From: Strongylocentrotus droebachiensis
Taxonomy: Eukaryota; Echinodermata; Echinoidea; Camarodonta; Strongylocentrotidae
Direction: 5' to 3'
Assembly: GCA_035222895.1 (NCBI GenBank)
Contig: JAVYIG010004976.1
Span: 83,164 to 147,163, forward strand
Length of the DNA: 64,000 nt
Shown piece by piece: positions 45,601-58,198 of this stretch. Position 1 is the first letter of the stretch. Every line of letters starts with the position of its first letter. The position numbers were made by a program, and so were the translations under genes. Below the pieces are notes generated by a model. The model saw only the letters and a list, made by a program, of their open reading frames with translations, was not told the DNA's origin and did not search any database.

Positions 45601-47097
45601 AAGGGCATTTCCAATTAATGAATGCACGTGATGTGTGCAGCCATTGTACTGCATGCGGTAGTACAACAGAGCAGTGTGGTGCGTCCACAGTCATCTGGAG
45701 CCGTAACACATCACACGGCAGTAGCACGCCAGGGTTTAAAGTTTTCCTTAAGATTTCTTGCACATGAGGGATCATTAAAAGTTATGCGAATCGCAGTAAT
45801 TGATCTTAGACCTAACTGCAGCAGAAAAATGTATGACTGGTTGTTACCTTGGCAATATTTTGGCCAAATGCTTTTGAGGGCCCCTGCCAACCAAATTGTT
45901 GTATTGTAACAGGTGGTCAACTTCGGCAAAGTTACATACCACTTTCTCAAGTTAGCTCATTGATGACTGACAGATGATGTCACAAGGAGAATGAGATCTG
46001 GCGGATTTTTAGGGTGGAGCTTAGCAAGTTTGAAAAAAACATGTTTTAAAACAATATTTAACAATCTATGAAACACATTCAGAAGTTTACATATCAAAAT
46101 ATGAGATGTATGCAGGACTACACACTAACAGGAATAAACATGTATTTGGATGACATGGGCCCTTTAACTGACTAGACTGCATGAAACTAGGGCGTTTTAA
46201 GCCTTGTAATTGCGATAGCTCAGTAATCATTTGAGGTATGAACTTCAAACCTGTTAATAGTATGTATCACTTAAGGAAGACAATCTGATTATATTTGGGG
46301 TAAGTAGGTCAAAATTCACATAAGGATTTCTCTTTATGACAATAGAAAAAACTCTCACATTGTTTAATAACAGATAACGTTATAGAATTTACACAATGGG
46401 GGAATTTTATTATTTATTTTTTAATCTCTGAAACCCAAAACTGTACAAAATCCAGGAATGAAAATTTAATCTAATGATACTTTGATCTCACGATATATGT
46501 TTTAGCGGACCCGCCTCCCACTAGCATAGAGTGTTGAAAGAGTCACACACTTTTTACAGCGAACGTTATTGTTGAGGCATAACATAAACTGTTTTACGAG
46601 GACATGCACTTTTCTTCATGTTGGACTGTTTTCAAGATATGTAATTTTTGATCTTTACCAATTAGTATTGCATCTGTTGGATCATTTAGAAGAAACACCT
46701 ACTTATGATATTCATATTAATTTTTAAATGTGCCACATAACTCTGTACAAAGTAAAAAGGGTATTTATTCAAGATTAAAATGATAGTGTTGAAGCCTATA
46801 TTATACACTTTTTATATTAAAAAAATCAGTAATGTGAAGATAAGTTGAGGCCAGCAGTCTGCAATACTTTGAAACAGATAAAGTCCTGCAAAGGAAACGA
46901 AATAGAGCCTCAAGCATGTTAGGAAATGTGTGTCGAAGTGTTGAAATGAAAAATTATCTTACAGTAGTCCGATTGGTGTCCCTTATCTCCTTTGCAGCTT
47001 TGCTCAAGCTCAGCATCCGTTATTACATGATTCCTTCAGTTTTCATCACAATTTAATGATTTTTTTTCTTTTCTCTTTTGTTTCTTTTATTTGATAG
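45600..47097. other. Intergenic, nothing recognised
   Basis: An open frame after TGCAG at 45592 (EPKGHFQLMNARDVCSHC) has several Cys but no clear donor, and I do not call it. The rest is AT-rich without repeats I recognise. Confidence 0.35.
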
Positions 47098-47225
47098 AGC
47101 TACTAGCAAAGGAAAAACTTCAACACTGCATCAAATGGCTCGACCAAAGTTATCAGTGGAGCAATATTCAACCAGTTTTCCAAAAACAGAACAGCACATC
47201 CCAAAGAATGGTGAACTCTAGTTGA
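47098..47225 (+). CDS. Terminal-exon-like ORF of an unidentified gene
   Basis: A strong acceptor (TTTTGTTTCTTTTATTTGATAG) opens a phase-1 frame of 42 codons that starts ELLAKEKLQHCIKWLDQSY, ends MVNSS and stops at TGA 47223-47225. Codon use and charge pattern look coding and helical. I found no upstream partner exon with a matching phase-1 donor, so the gene may be broken or its other exons may lie among the repeats at 44-47 kb. No family recognised. Confidence 0.4.
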
Positions 47226-47465
47226 AAAGACATGCCATTCTGAAATAACCCTGGTCATTTCAGACACCTTGCGGGAGAATTAAAAGGTGCAAGAACAGTC
47301 AGTGATTTAGATACATTTTACCATCAGGAGCATTCACTGCATTGCACAGTATGTAACTGAATAGTTGGAGAGAAACTGGACTCTGTGTAACTATACTAGA
47401 CATGACATGTACTAGTAATGGACAAGGAATTTTACTCACGTGAGCAGTTCAAAACCGAATCCAAG

Positions 47466-48030
47466 TAAGTGTTCCTCAAGTGTATCCAACCAGCCCTTCA
47501 AATGCTGGACCTAGACCACAAGGCCATCCAAAACTGCACCACTCCGACAATTCTGGGAGTTATATTACAGTCAGATCTCAAATGGAATTTCAAAGTGTTC
47601 GATATGATATCAATTGCCGGCAAACAACTACATTTACGACATCTCGGAGTATGATGTGAAGAGCTAGCAGACATCTTCTCGACATATATCCGATCTTTGC
47701 TCGAATACGCTTCTCCAGTTTGGTCCACATCAATTTCCCGAACAGTTATCTTGCAGTCTGAAGAAAGTACAGAAACGTGTCTGCTGTATTATCCTTGGAT
47801 AAGAACAGTTGTATGAAAACACACCACTTCTTGCCGTCTTGCCCTTCTTGAATCCTTTTCTCTCAAACTGTTTAAGTCATCACGAGATTGAATTATGTTC
47901 TACCGCCAACTCGTCGCCAAACCTCTTGCCATGAACTCTGAAACTCTCTACACATAACTATACCCTATTGTAGAACTGAGAGACACCGCACTTCAATTAT
48001 TCCCTATATCGTACGACTCGATCCTTAACA
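47466..48030 (+). pseudogene. Dead LINE fragment: C-terminal end of reverse transcriptase
   Basis: Across three frames the sequence reads LGVILQSDLKWNF, then YIRSLLEYASPVWSTSIS, then SLKKVQKRVCCIILG. This is the usual order at the C-terminal side of CR1/Jockey-type reverse transcriptase (LGVxxDxxLxW, LEYAxPVW, LExVQKRAxRII). Stops and frameshifts break it (for example TGA at about 47653). It is a different lineage from the intact LINE at 3598-8533, whose equivalent reads LPYLHYGVLAWG. Confidence 0.7.
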
Positions 48031-49800
48031 ACCAACTGTGATTTTAATTCTCTTTGTCATGTTTGTATTTATTTATTTTTGCTTACCATATTAATGTTTT
48101 TCATTCTTCTCTTTTCCATTCTTCATTCTTCCATCCTCCCCTCTTATGTACTTTTTCTCCTTCTCTCTAAATCAGCAAAGTAATTACATGCATTATGATT
48201 ATTATTACAATTTTGATTAATTACAAAAGAGTCATCTCAGAATGAAGTATCTTTTTTTAATGCAATCTTTTTGTTAATTATGTGTAGCTTGTCTTTATGT
48301 TTTTCACACCAATTAACCAATGTATCGGTTATTACAGAATTTTAAAATCACAATTATAGGCATGTATTTTCTGAGGAGAGGGTGGTGTTGACTTTTTGTG
48401 ACTGCTTTTATTTGTGTTTGCGATGGGATTTCATTACCCATTGTCGGTTTAATTCAAAACTGATTGAGTTTTAGAGCTCAATAAGTAATAAGTCTTATTT
48501 AGGTATCAACAAAAGCTTATACTCTGAACATAATTGTTTAACAATAAGGTTATAATATTTACAATTGCTATACAATTTCTTGTCTTTTACACCCAATGAA
48601 AAGTCATGCGTATTAACAATTTTCAATATTATTATTCTACTCAAAGAAAAGAATGGGGTGATTTTTTTCTTTTTTATACCTTTTTTCCTGTGTTTGGTAC
48701 TAAATTTGTCATTATAGGAAATATATATTTTTGAAGTCATTGCCAATTTACATGAGTTCGGCTCATGGTCAATTTTAGTTGAATTGCCCACATTCAAATG
48801 TATATAATTCTTTAAAATCCTATTGATTTTATGTTGGCATGTATTCTTTGGTAGCAAAAATACACCCATCATATTAGGTAATTAAGCTAAGGGTAATTGC
48901 TGGTAAATTTTCAAATTCTCTGGTGTGCAAGTTTGATATAATCTCTCTATCTTTTATGGGGGGAAAGGTTAAACATGTACGTAACGTCTTCTCATGAAAT
49001 ACATAGTGCATGTACAGTGTAAGTTTAACTTAAATAATTGATATTCCTGTATAAGCAGTTTAAGACTTGTCAACTGATATCTTGTCATGATCTTGGTTTT
49101 TGATAATTAATCGTTAGTGTTAATAGTTTAGCATGGGTTGAGTTACTGAGGGGGCACTGATGTCATGGGGGGCGGGGGGGGGGGGGGGGCTACTGCTCTT
49201 ATTAATTGAAATAATTATTTAGACAGATAACTGGAATCTCAAGTTGGAGCATATGTGGGAGGGGTCACGTTGCATTCCTTTACTTTTCTTTTCACTCTTT
49301 GATGGGGTGTCACATATCATTTCAGATACCCCCCCCCCCCCCTCTAGGTATTCCTCTCAAGCAATTCAATCGATAGAGGAATGTGTTATTGGGTTAGTTC
49401 AGCAATTACATAATGATGCCTTTTGCCTCAAATGTTCAGACTTGTTCGATTGGATAGGAAAAAAACTTGGCTTTTGTATGTCTTTGTTGAGAGGCATGTG
49501 CATTAGTCTTTTTTCTCTTTCATAGTATCAACTTGTATTGACATCTTAATCATTGCAATCATGTGATGTGTAATAACGAGTACATGTTTAGGTCCTATTA
49601 TAATTTGTTTTTTTCTTTGAAATTTATTTGATTTCCAGGTACATGTATAAACAAAATAGAAATGACAACACAGAGCATATAACATTAAGAGTTACAAGAC
49701 ATTGAAAATGCCACCAGCGGACGCCTGAGGATTACCTAAAAGAATTTCCATTCTGTCATGAGGTTCTCCACATCCACTGGTGTTACATATAAATATATTT
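48030..49800. other. Intergenic, nothing recognised
   Basis: No gene supported; G-run at about 49169-49189 and C-run at about 49328-49341. Confidence 0.4.
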
Positions 49801-49805
49801 AAGAA

Positions 49806-50125
49806 GTAACGGTAAAATAACATAACATAATTCAAGTTCATCCATCAAGCATAATAACTAATAGAATGATTGCATGTTTGTTGAACTTTGTGGCATGAAG
49901 AAAATAACAATCATGTACGGCATGTAACGGTAAATAAAATAACATAATTCAAGTTCATTCATCAAGCATAATAACTTATAGAATGATTGCATGTATGTTT
50001 AACTTTGTGGCATGAAGAAAATAACAATCATGTATTGCATGTAACGGTAAAATAAAATAACATAATTCAAGTTTATTCATCAAGCATAATAACTTATAAA
50101 ATGATTACATGTATGTTTAACTTTG
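49806..50125. repeat. Three tandem units of about 117 bp
   Basis: GTAACGGTAAAATAACATAA-type starts at about 49806, 49924 and 50040; the shared body is AATTCAAGTTCATTCATCAA and GCATAATAACTTATAGAATG. The third unit stops at AACTTTGG. Confidence 0.9.
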
Positions 50126-50404
50126 GTAATGGATCCTATCTCTGAATGCAATTTGTACTTTATTTGCCTGTATAAACATATATGTGTTTTTAAATTTGTT
50201 TTTGTTCAGCTACCCTAAATACCTGACGTTATATTATTACCAAGAATGTGTTTCTTCTAACAATAATGACAGAAGAATTATATTTTTAATAAACGATTTT
50301 ATCAGTATTGTACTACATGTACTTCAAACTGGATGAGATTTATTCTTTTACAATTTCATGTCTTTGAATTGTTCGTTTGTGCCATTAAGTCAGAGTAGAC
50401 ACAC

Positions 50405-50790
50405 GCGGATCCATGTGGCGATTTTTCCGACCCCCCCCCCCCCCCCTAGCCTAAAAAACGGTTTAAAAAATAGGATAAGAACGTAAGTTTAAGCTTTTTT
50501 TTAACAAAAACAAAAGCGGCCCCCCAAAAAAAATTAAAAACATTTTCGCCCACACCAAAAAGAAATATCACACCCCCACCCCCCCCCCCTGCGTATTCAC
50601 CGACTGGATGAATCGCTGCTAAATATTTTCTCACGAATTGGGCCCCTCCCAAAAAATGTGCTTTTACACCCAGCCCCCCCCCCCCCCCTCCCATTTTTTC
50701 ATTTTCACCGGCCGGCTAAGTCGGCGCTATATTTTTTCTCAAGTCTTGCCCCCCCCCCCCCCACCTCTTTTCGCCGGCTGGATCCGCCCC
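50405..50790. repeat. Poly-C rich element with GGATCC ends
   Basis: It starts ACGCGGATCCATGTGGCG and ends CGGCTGGATCCGCCCC, with five C-runs of 10-18 between. CACCGGCCGGCTAAGTCGGCGCTA and TTCGCCGGCTGG recur. Similar GGATCCGGGGGGG ends occur at 63852. Pro- or Gly-rich ORFs here are artefacts. Confidence 0.65.
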
Positions 50791-51397
50791 TGAGTGTAGA
50801 CGCCACATACTTGAAGTCTAATGGCTGCCAGCTGTGCCTTGGTGTGATTAAGAGAGACTTGATGTGAAATGGGTTGTTGAGATTTGGAGAGGGAAGTTCT
50901 GGTCCATCATATTACGAGAAACCGGTAGGACGCCGCTAAAGTAAAGTAAAAGTATTTTGACTAATTAGGGCTGTGAGATTCTGAGAAAAGTAAAACATCT
51001 GCTCAGAGCTAGATCATATTCTGGATCTCCACAGAAACATGATAGCTGTTCAAAACACATCGGTGTTCTCTACTCTATGTCGCAAATTTGGAACTAGAAG
51101 GGCATTGATATAACCCTGTGATGTGGTAACGATAGAAGTTTCACTGCATGTCATGAAAACCCTCTGATGTAACAACAAAATCAAAAAACGATATTCCAGG
51201 GCCAAAATTATATTTTCAAGCTTTGCATTACAATGCTGCCCCTCATCACTCATACAATGTACATTTTATAAACTGATACACAATATTTTTTCAAATACTT
51301 TTTTTCACATTTTCCGCAATGCCCCGTTAAAATTAAAATTACATCTATGATTTAAGACATTCAATATATCTTACTAAGGCAATTCTACTGAGCTTAA

Positions 51398-52134
51398 AGG
51401 AAACCAAACCCCAAGTAATAACTTTACTTATTCTGAGAGATTCATTATGTTATTACCCATAAATCTAAAAGATTCCCCACCGAAGTTTATGAGAGAGGTA
51501 TAAAGCAAAAATAAAGTACACTTTCTCAGCACGACATGGGCATCGCCATTTTCTTGATAATGTGACGTACTATGCGAAGTCGGTTATCAAGTAGGCCTAA
51601 ATGTATTCAAATGTATGGATGCTTCTTTCCCAGACGTGTGTGGTGATGAAGCATTTCATTCACCTGCTATTATCCTTTGTACTATAATTGCCAGAACGCA
51701 AATTGCATAAATTAGTTAGTGCTCTTCTGGGTTGAAGGTTTATCATAAATGAAATAGATTTGTCAACTGCTATAGTGTAGTATTTATAAATGAATTTGTT
51801 ACAATTGTGCCCCTGTTATTTATTTTTCACCTTATTTAATTTCTATCATCTCAGTTGTTATTTTTTTCATTGAAAAGTAAAGGTTTCGTTATTGATTTAA
51901 AAATTCTTTCCAACTAAAGCTTGGTGCATGATACATGTACAACTTCAACAGATACGTCACATCTTTAAGAAAATGGCTGCGCCCATGTCATGCTGACAAG
52001 CATCACACCATGCCAGGAATATCGTCATTTATATATATCTTGTACATTTTCGTAAGGAATATTGTACATCAAAGGGCAGGAATACATCTCATTTTTCAGA
52101 ATACCTACACTTATTCTTTGGGTTTAGGTTTCCT
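51398..52134. mobile_element. TTAA-flanked MITE, 737 bp
   Basis: TTAA at 51394-51397 and 52135-52138. TIRs start AGGAAACCAAACCCCAAGTAA and pair with the complement of GGGTTTAGGTTTCCT; similarity runs about 45 bases (TTATTCTGA on both arms). No transposase ORF. Confidence 0.75.
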
Positions 52135-52139
52135 TTAAT

Positions 52140-54510
52140 GAAAAATGTATGGGCATAGCTAAATTTTATTTTCAATAATCTATAATCATATTTTGTAATT
52201 TTCCTTGATAAATTTCCTAAATTGTTACACGGTTTTATTATAGTTTGTAGATAATCTGTCTTATATTTAAAAGGGGGGCAGTGGCTATACAAGAAGCTTC
52301 CATTGACAAAACATGGCAAACACATTAAGAACAATGCGCTATTTAAGCACATTTTCCGTTTAGGGACAAACATTTGAATCCAATCAGTTGTAAGACCTAT
52401 TTGAAAGAAGGCTGAATGCACACGAAAGGAATCTAGCTGAAAGAAACGTCTATATTGACCAGAAAAAAGCTGACATAAAAGAGCAATATTATTAGGTACG
52501 TCGATACCAGGATAAAAGCGAGGGCGCTCTTCAAAATAGATTAGGTTAATTATTTTTTAAAATATGTTTTTAATGTACCCATGTTTCAAAAATTGATTCT
52601 AAAAATATGAAATGGCATGAACTATCACTCTACAAAGTTTGAATCATCAATTTAAAGCGCAAGACAAAAAGTTGATCAAACTACCTAACGGGACGATAAC
52701 ACGATCTCGAACTGTAATCCTTCGTACATACACATTTTGCCATTCAGGATGGATCCCATTCGCGACAGATTGTGTGGAAATCGATTTACACGTCGTGCAT
52801 TTTACATGCAGGAAAGGGTGTATCACGCCGTTTAATTCCGTTTAATTAGAGGTAGAATTTGCGTAGCAATAAGACGAATTCAGATTTGTTTCCCCCTGCC
52901 ATTTATTTATTATGCAAGTCGAACCTAATACATTTTTATGTCTTTCCATAATACTTAGTGTAAAACTAACAAAATTATACACATTATGTGGTGAATATAA
53001 TTCTAACACAAGAAATCTATAGAAGATTATAGCTGCAATATGTGACAAATAGATGTAAGAGCTGTTGTGTGTGTAGGGTTTGCCACTGTATGATTATTGG
53101 ATATCACGATGTTAACATTGTTTATGTATACCCATTTCAGGTTAAATATAGATCATTCGAATAATAGGAATTTATTTAATCCTGCAGTCGTTTTAGAACA
53201 ATCAAACCTTGGTATTCATCTATGGTATAGATATGGGCTTTTGGGGTTTACCTTGCATATGTTATTATTCATTATCTCCATACTGTTTTCTTTTAATGCA
53301 CCCCCTCAATAAGTGTTCAGCACAATTAACTTTGAGGTATATATGCTATCATGTTTCTTGTAAATTGATCCTCAGCATGAGTGTTCAAGCAGTATTAATT
53401 CTCAGGGGCGATGAATTGTAGTTCCGCTATTCAATTTTGTTTTTAAATACGTAAATAGCCTTTCAATTTGAAGAATATATATTCAATGTCTGATCTGGCG
53501 AGAGCAACCAAAATTGTGCGAACTGAATTAAAGTGACATAAAAGCTCCAAGCCTCAAACATATGGTTTATTATCATTATTGTAGGTTGTTATTGTTGTTA
53601 TTATTATGATTATTATTACTATTATTATTATTATCGTCATCATTATCATATTCATTATCAGTATTTATATCATCACCATGCAGTACGCCTTATATGTTTC
53701 TCTATATACTGACCTTCTTGTTAATACCACTGTATAGTCTAATTGAGCTGTACCTCTGCACCATCTAACATTCTTCTGAATTCGACTTAATTGGCTTATG
53801 AAGATAATTGTTTCCCTTTGAAACAGAACATTAACAAACGAAACTGCCTACAACTTAAATGACAACGTCAGATCGACACAAATTAAGCAGTCATTGACAA
53901 TTGCGGATTTTTTCTTTAAGAACAGCGGTAGCGTCTGAATAGTCTTGTTCAAGACTCAAATGCACCAGAAGTCTTAGGAGACTCGAATATATGTGCAGCA
54001 TTGAACTCAGAATCGAATTAATATAGCAAATTTGATATCTATAACACATCTAATTAAGAATTCAATCTGCGATAGAAGTAAAAATCTGTTTCATAAAACA
54101 AACAACAAGTTGATATAGTCAATAATGTATTGATAGTTCGCGAACGAGTCTAATTGCACTGTCGCGCTCTAAAACAACTACAGGGCTAAATATAGACTTT
54201 ATCTGTGACAATGAACCCAACGCTTGACACGGTTTTCTGTAGAAATCCTGTAAGTACATGTCGTATTTATTCCGTAATTTCGTATTCATAAGGTGATATT
54301 TATGTGGTTTTTGATATTTGAATATTTTCCGGAGGTTAAACAAAGATTGATTCTGAGAGCTCGAGAGTGAGAGCTCGTGTCACGGTGTGTGAGTAGCCGG
54401 GGGCGGGGTGAGTGAGTGCGTGTAGTGTCCGCCCTAGAACTCCCGGGCAGTTTCGCAACACTCCCTACGGCCTACTGTCAGTACTGAGCTGATGTATACT
54501 GCACACACAT
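52140..54510. other. Intergenic, nothing firmly recognised
   Basis: A (TTA)n-like microsatellite at about 53580-53665. No gene supported on either strand; the 110-codon minus-strand ORF at 52089-52421 has no motif. Confidence 0.4.
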
Positions 54511-54515
54511 AGCTG

Positions 54516-54610
54516 CATTAATAATAATAATATTTAATTTTTATATAGCGCTTAATACAAATGTCTCTAACCGCCTTTACAAAAATGTTTCTAAGCGCTT
54601 TACAAGTAGG
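54516..54610. repeat. Short TATAGCGC...AAGCGCTTTACAAG dispersed repeat
   Basis: AATAATAATAATATTTAATTTTTATATAGCGCTTAATAC then TTTCTAAGCGCTTTACAAG; the same architecture as the modules in the exon triplication (ATATAGCGCATGTGAC ... AAGCGCTGTACACG). Confidence 0.55.
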
Positions 54611-54652
54611 CCCTATAGTGCTATACAAATTATAGGCCTATTAGTCTACTAT

Positions 54653-55107
54653 CCTTCTTCTTCTTCAAAGTTCAAGATAATTAATCTGCCTCCTCAATCT
54701 ACTGAAGAGTGAAGTTTCTTGCAGATGCCTAGAAATAGAATGTACTAGTAGATCTAGATTCTAGACCTACTAGGCCTGATTGGGGTGTGCATGTGGACCA
54801 TTACACTAGGTCTAGATTTTACTACTTGACCTCTAGAGCTACGAATAGTGCAATGAAATGGTTCTTTGCTAGGGTGGTGACTCTCCTGTACACGGTGCCT
54901 CCACTTAACGTCCTATCCTAGGGACGGAGTGTTTTCCACTTGACATCCTGCGCCTATGAACAAGGGAAGGGGAACGTTAACACACTTCAGTCATCCGCCT
55001 GGGTTGGGGTCGAACCCGGGATCTCCCTTCTTAGATCTAGACTAGACCTAGTATATCCATGTTTGCTTCGACAGGCAGATGCTTTAACTGAGCAAACTCG
55101 CCTCCTG
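54653..55107 (-). mobile_element. tRNA-derived SINE, copy 1 (minus strand)
   Basis: Read on the minus strand: GAGGCGAGTTTGCTCAGTTA (A-box-like), then GGGTTCGACCCCAACCCAGG (B box and acceptor-like 3' side), then the SINE body (CCTGCGTC-like segment on the sense strand at 54960, AACGTTAAC near 54975, GGATAGGACG, ACCACCCTAGC) and a GAAGAAGAAGGAT tail at 54653. The tRNA part carries about 30 extra bases between the boxes relative to copy 2. Confidence 0.8.
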
Positions 55108-55868
55108 GCTGTGTTTTAAAAGCTGTGCTATTGATTCTCAACATTTCACACAGCACTGTACAAAACTCGGCTGATTTCACTCAAAATTTGTACTTTACTT
55201 AGACCTCGTGACAATTGATGACACCTACTACTAACTAGATAGTCTTAAATAGCAGTAAAATACATACAGATGTTTCAAAAAATAATTTAAAAATGTTAAG
55301 CGTGGGCTTACTGTCAAAATTGCCAATCAGCCACTTCGCATCGTCTTTATTGCGTGCATTCCTTTGTTAGGTGTGTATGGACTATTTGTGTTTGCAATTC
55401 TGCCTATTACAAGTAGTGCAGTGCTAAATAGCTTAGGTCAATACGCATTAGCATTTACTCTCTATCCTGCCCCCCCCCCATTCCGAAAACGGAGGGATAC
55501 CATGCATGTTACCAAAATGTCCGGTAAAGGGGTACTTTTCGTGCGACAAAGTCCGGCCCGAGAATTCTAAAAAAAGGGGGTGTATTTGACTTTGCACATG
55601 GAGGTTTTTTTTAAGAAGGGGGTGTTTTTTTTCTTCTCCTCTCTTTGGACTCCTGAGAAATTAAAAAAGGGGATTATAAAATATCTTGAACATAGAAAAA
55701 TCAATCAAATCCAGGGACTGATGTAGACTATTTTTATACTGTAGTCTATCCTAATTCACACACAGCTGCATTCAGGCGCGTACGCAGGATTTTTTGAAGG
55801 GGGGGGTTTTAACATTTACAAATCGGGCCGGAAAATTTTGCAACGACTCAGCCGACCGCTGAATAAGC

Positions 55869-55900
55869 GGGGAGGGGGGGGGGGGGGGGGGGGGGGGGGG
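55869..55900 (+). repeat. Poly-G run of about 30
   Basis: The longest homopolymer G run in the window, followed within 12 bases by an 18-base T-run. Length in a read assembly is unreliable here. Strong quadruplex potential. Confidence 0.8.
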
Positions 55901-55983
55901 TAAGAGGACACTTTTTTTTTTTTTTTTGGAGTCCCAAAAAAATCGCAACGACTCAGCCAACCGCTGAATAAGCGGGGGGGGGG

Positions 55984-56002
55984 GGTTAGGGTTAGGGTTA
56001 CT
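55984..56002 (+). repeat. Short telomere-like repeat (GGTTAG)n
   Basis: GGGGTTAGGGTTAGGGTTA, about three TTAGGG units, at the end of a G-run. It is probably a chance product of the G-rich element or repair with telomeric sequence. Confidence 0.6.
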
Positions 56003-57229
56003 GATTCATTAAATCTAAAAAGTATCTTTACGAGGATAAAGTACTTAGTTACAGAGTTTTGATTACATAAGTCATTCATTATGACAGGTACAAACATTAG
56101 TATGTGAAAGGACACAGTCATGCAGGCACAGGTGATGTCAGTTAAGAATAATGGAAGGTTTATTTCTAACTAAGTCTCAATATCAGGCACTAAGTAATTA
56201 TTCGGTGGTGATATATTATGCAGATAAGTGAGCATAGAACTAATTTGCAGACTTTGTTTATTCTTACAAGGTACATGTATGAATGAAAACACAAGCACAG
56301 AAATTTTGTATGTATTTCATGTGCTAAATGTACTTAATGCAGGCTGAGTTCTTTGGGGTATTCCCTGGGTGTGTGAGCCAACCAGTAATGACAGCTTATT
56401 TGAGTAAGGGGGGGGGGGGGTGGTCTGCTTTTTCTGAGATAGGGGGGTTCATTGAGCAGTGTTCCGGATTTAGGGGGGTCTCCAAGGCAGGAAAAGCCTG
56501 CATAAGGGGCGTCAAGAAATGTTGGCAGTCCTCAGATAGGGGGTGCTTTCAAAAAGAGGGAACAAGCATATGTGTACCCTAAATAACACTTGGGGGGGGG
56601 GGGGGGCTCTCTATCAGTCTTAGACATAAATAACCGTCTGATATGGGTCATTTCTTTAATAAAATTGACATTTGTCGACATTCCCCATACACAGATGGTA
56701 ACCCAGACGACTCACACAGGGGGGGAGGGGGGATAGATTGAGCCTATTCTGTACCTCTTTTTACTCTGAAATCTGCTCCCCCAATTTTCATGTAGATCTA
56801 ATTTTCTGATTTATAAAGCAAATAGAAACAAAATCTAGACCCTATGTATATTTTTCTCCTATTCACAGTTATCAAATTTGTTATGACTTATTTTCAAATG
56901 TGAAATTTACGGACTTACGTGTATGAGTTATCCAATTTTTTATTTCAGAACCATGAAACGGTACCTTCATGCATTCATTCTGGTAATCTATGACATGACC
57001 CGGCCGATATATTTCCGGGTAAAACTACCAAAACATAGCCAATGGCGAATCAGAGCACTCGTTTAATATTGGGTTTATGAATATGTCACTGGGTCAAGAC
57101 GGGCTGACTCGTACGTACATGTAGCTATTGGATGTTCGAAAAGAAAAAATGAATATTCATCAACTAAAACCAAGATGGCTGACAACGAATCATGTTGACT
57201 ACGAGACTTTCTCAGATTAATCGTTATCC

Positions 57230-57720
57230 CCTAGCAACAAAGTCGGAGGGGATATAGAAACACTGCCGTCCGTCCTTCCGTGTGTCCGTCCGTCCGTAAC
57301 AATTTTGGATTCCGATCAATAACTTGACGGTAATGTTTGACGGATTTTAATGAAATTTGATATGAAGGTACATGATATCAAAATACAGGCTGAGTTCCAT
57401 TTCCGAGTATGTACATGTAGGTCGAAGGTCCTAGCTCATTAAATATGCGAATCTGGTTTCCGATCCATAACTTTAGTATTGTTTGACGGATTTTAATGAA
57501 ATTTGATATGAAGGTTCATGGTATCAAAACACAGCCTAAGTTCGATTTCGGAGTATGTGGGTCAAAGGTCATAGCTCATTAAATATGCGAATCTGGTTTC
57601 CATTTGATAACTTGAGTAACGTTTGATGAATTTTAATGAAATTTGATATGAAGGTACATGGTGTCAAAATACATGTACAGCCTAAGTTCGATTTCGGAGT
57701 ATGTGGGTCAAAGGTGAAAG
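57230..57720. repeat. Tandem-repeat element with GTCCGTCC core
   Basis: It begins AAAGTCGGAGGGGATATAG and GTCCGTCCTTCCGTGTGTCC, then three units of 140-148 bases with TTGACGGATTTTAATGAAAT, TTTGATATGAAGGT and CTCATTAAATATGCGAATCT (unit starts about 57321, 57469, 57609). It resembles in layout the element at 62560-63150. Confidence 0.8.
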
Positions 57721-58198
57721 TCACCATAGGCATACTTCAGTCTATGTATAGAGGCGGTCAGATGAGCCAGATGCAATTTCAGCAGAACAACCGTCGATAT
57801 CAGAGACTGAAGCTTTCAGTCTATATCAGTCTATGCTTTGCTGGAGTGGTATACTGTAGAAGTAGATCTACTGTCATCCGTTGCTGTTATCCGGACTTTG
57901 CTGTCGGATTTAATAAATTTAGAATTGAAAATTCCATTTTTATTTCAAGGGCAAGCTAAGCTGTAAGCAGCCAAAACAACAACTCCTGCAATAAACTGCA
58001 AAACCCCAAACAGTGTTTAGATTTCACTAACTCCATGCTATACATGTAAACGCTTCAGAGAGCTCCGCCTACGGCCTCCAAAGGGCTTCGGTGACGGAGC
58101 TTCCTGGAGTAAAGATTTCACTAGACTTTAGTTAAGTTAGAATTAAAATAGAAATGTAAATAATCTAGAGTCTAGTCAGTAGACAGTAGGAGGACTAG

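Larger units (their letters stand above)
55108..56620. mobile_element. Composite G-rich element D, copy 2
   Basis: The left terminal part 55108-55210 is inverted relative to 38765-38862. The inner parts 55440-55670 and 56330-56600 match copy 1 in the direct orientation. Between them are about 650 unrelated bases including two copies of GCAACGACTCAGCCGACCGCTGAATAAGCGG (about 55840 and 55945), each followed by a long G-run, so another element is nested here. Confidence 0.6.

Noticed and set aside
45592-45775. Cys-containing frame EPKGHFQLMNARDVCSHC as an exon
   Set aside because: Acceptor is plausible but there is no clear donor, and opposite-strand frames are equally open.
49806-50125. CRISPR-like array
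   Set aside because: Units of 117 bp are contiguous tandem repeats without variable spacers, and the genome is eukaryotic.
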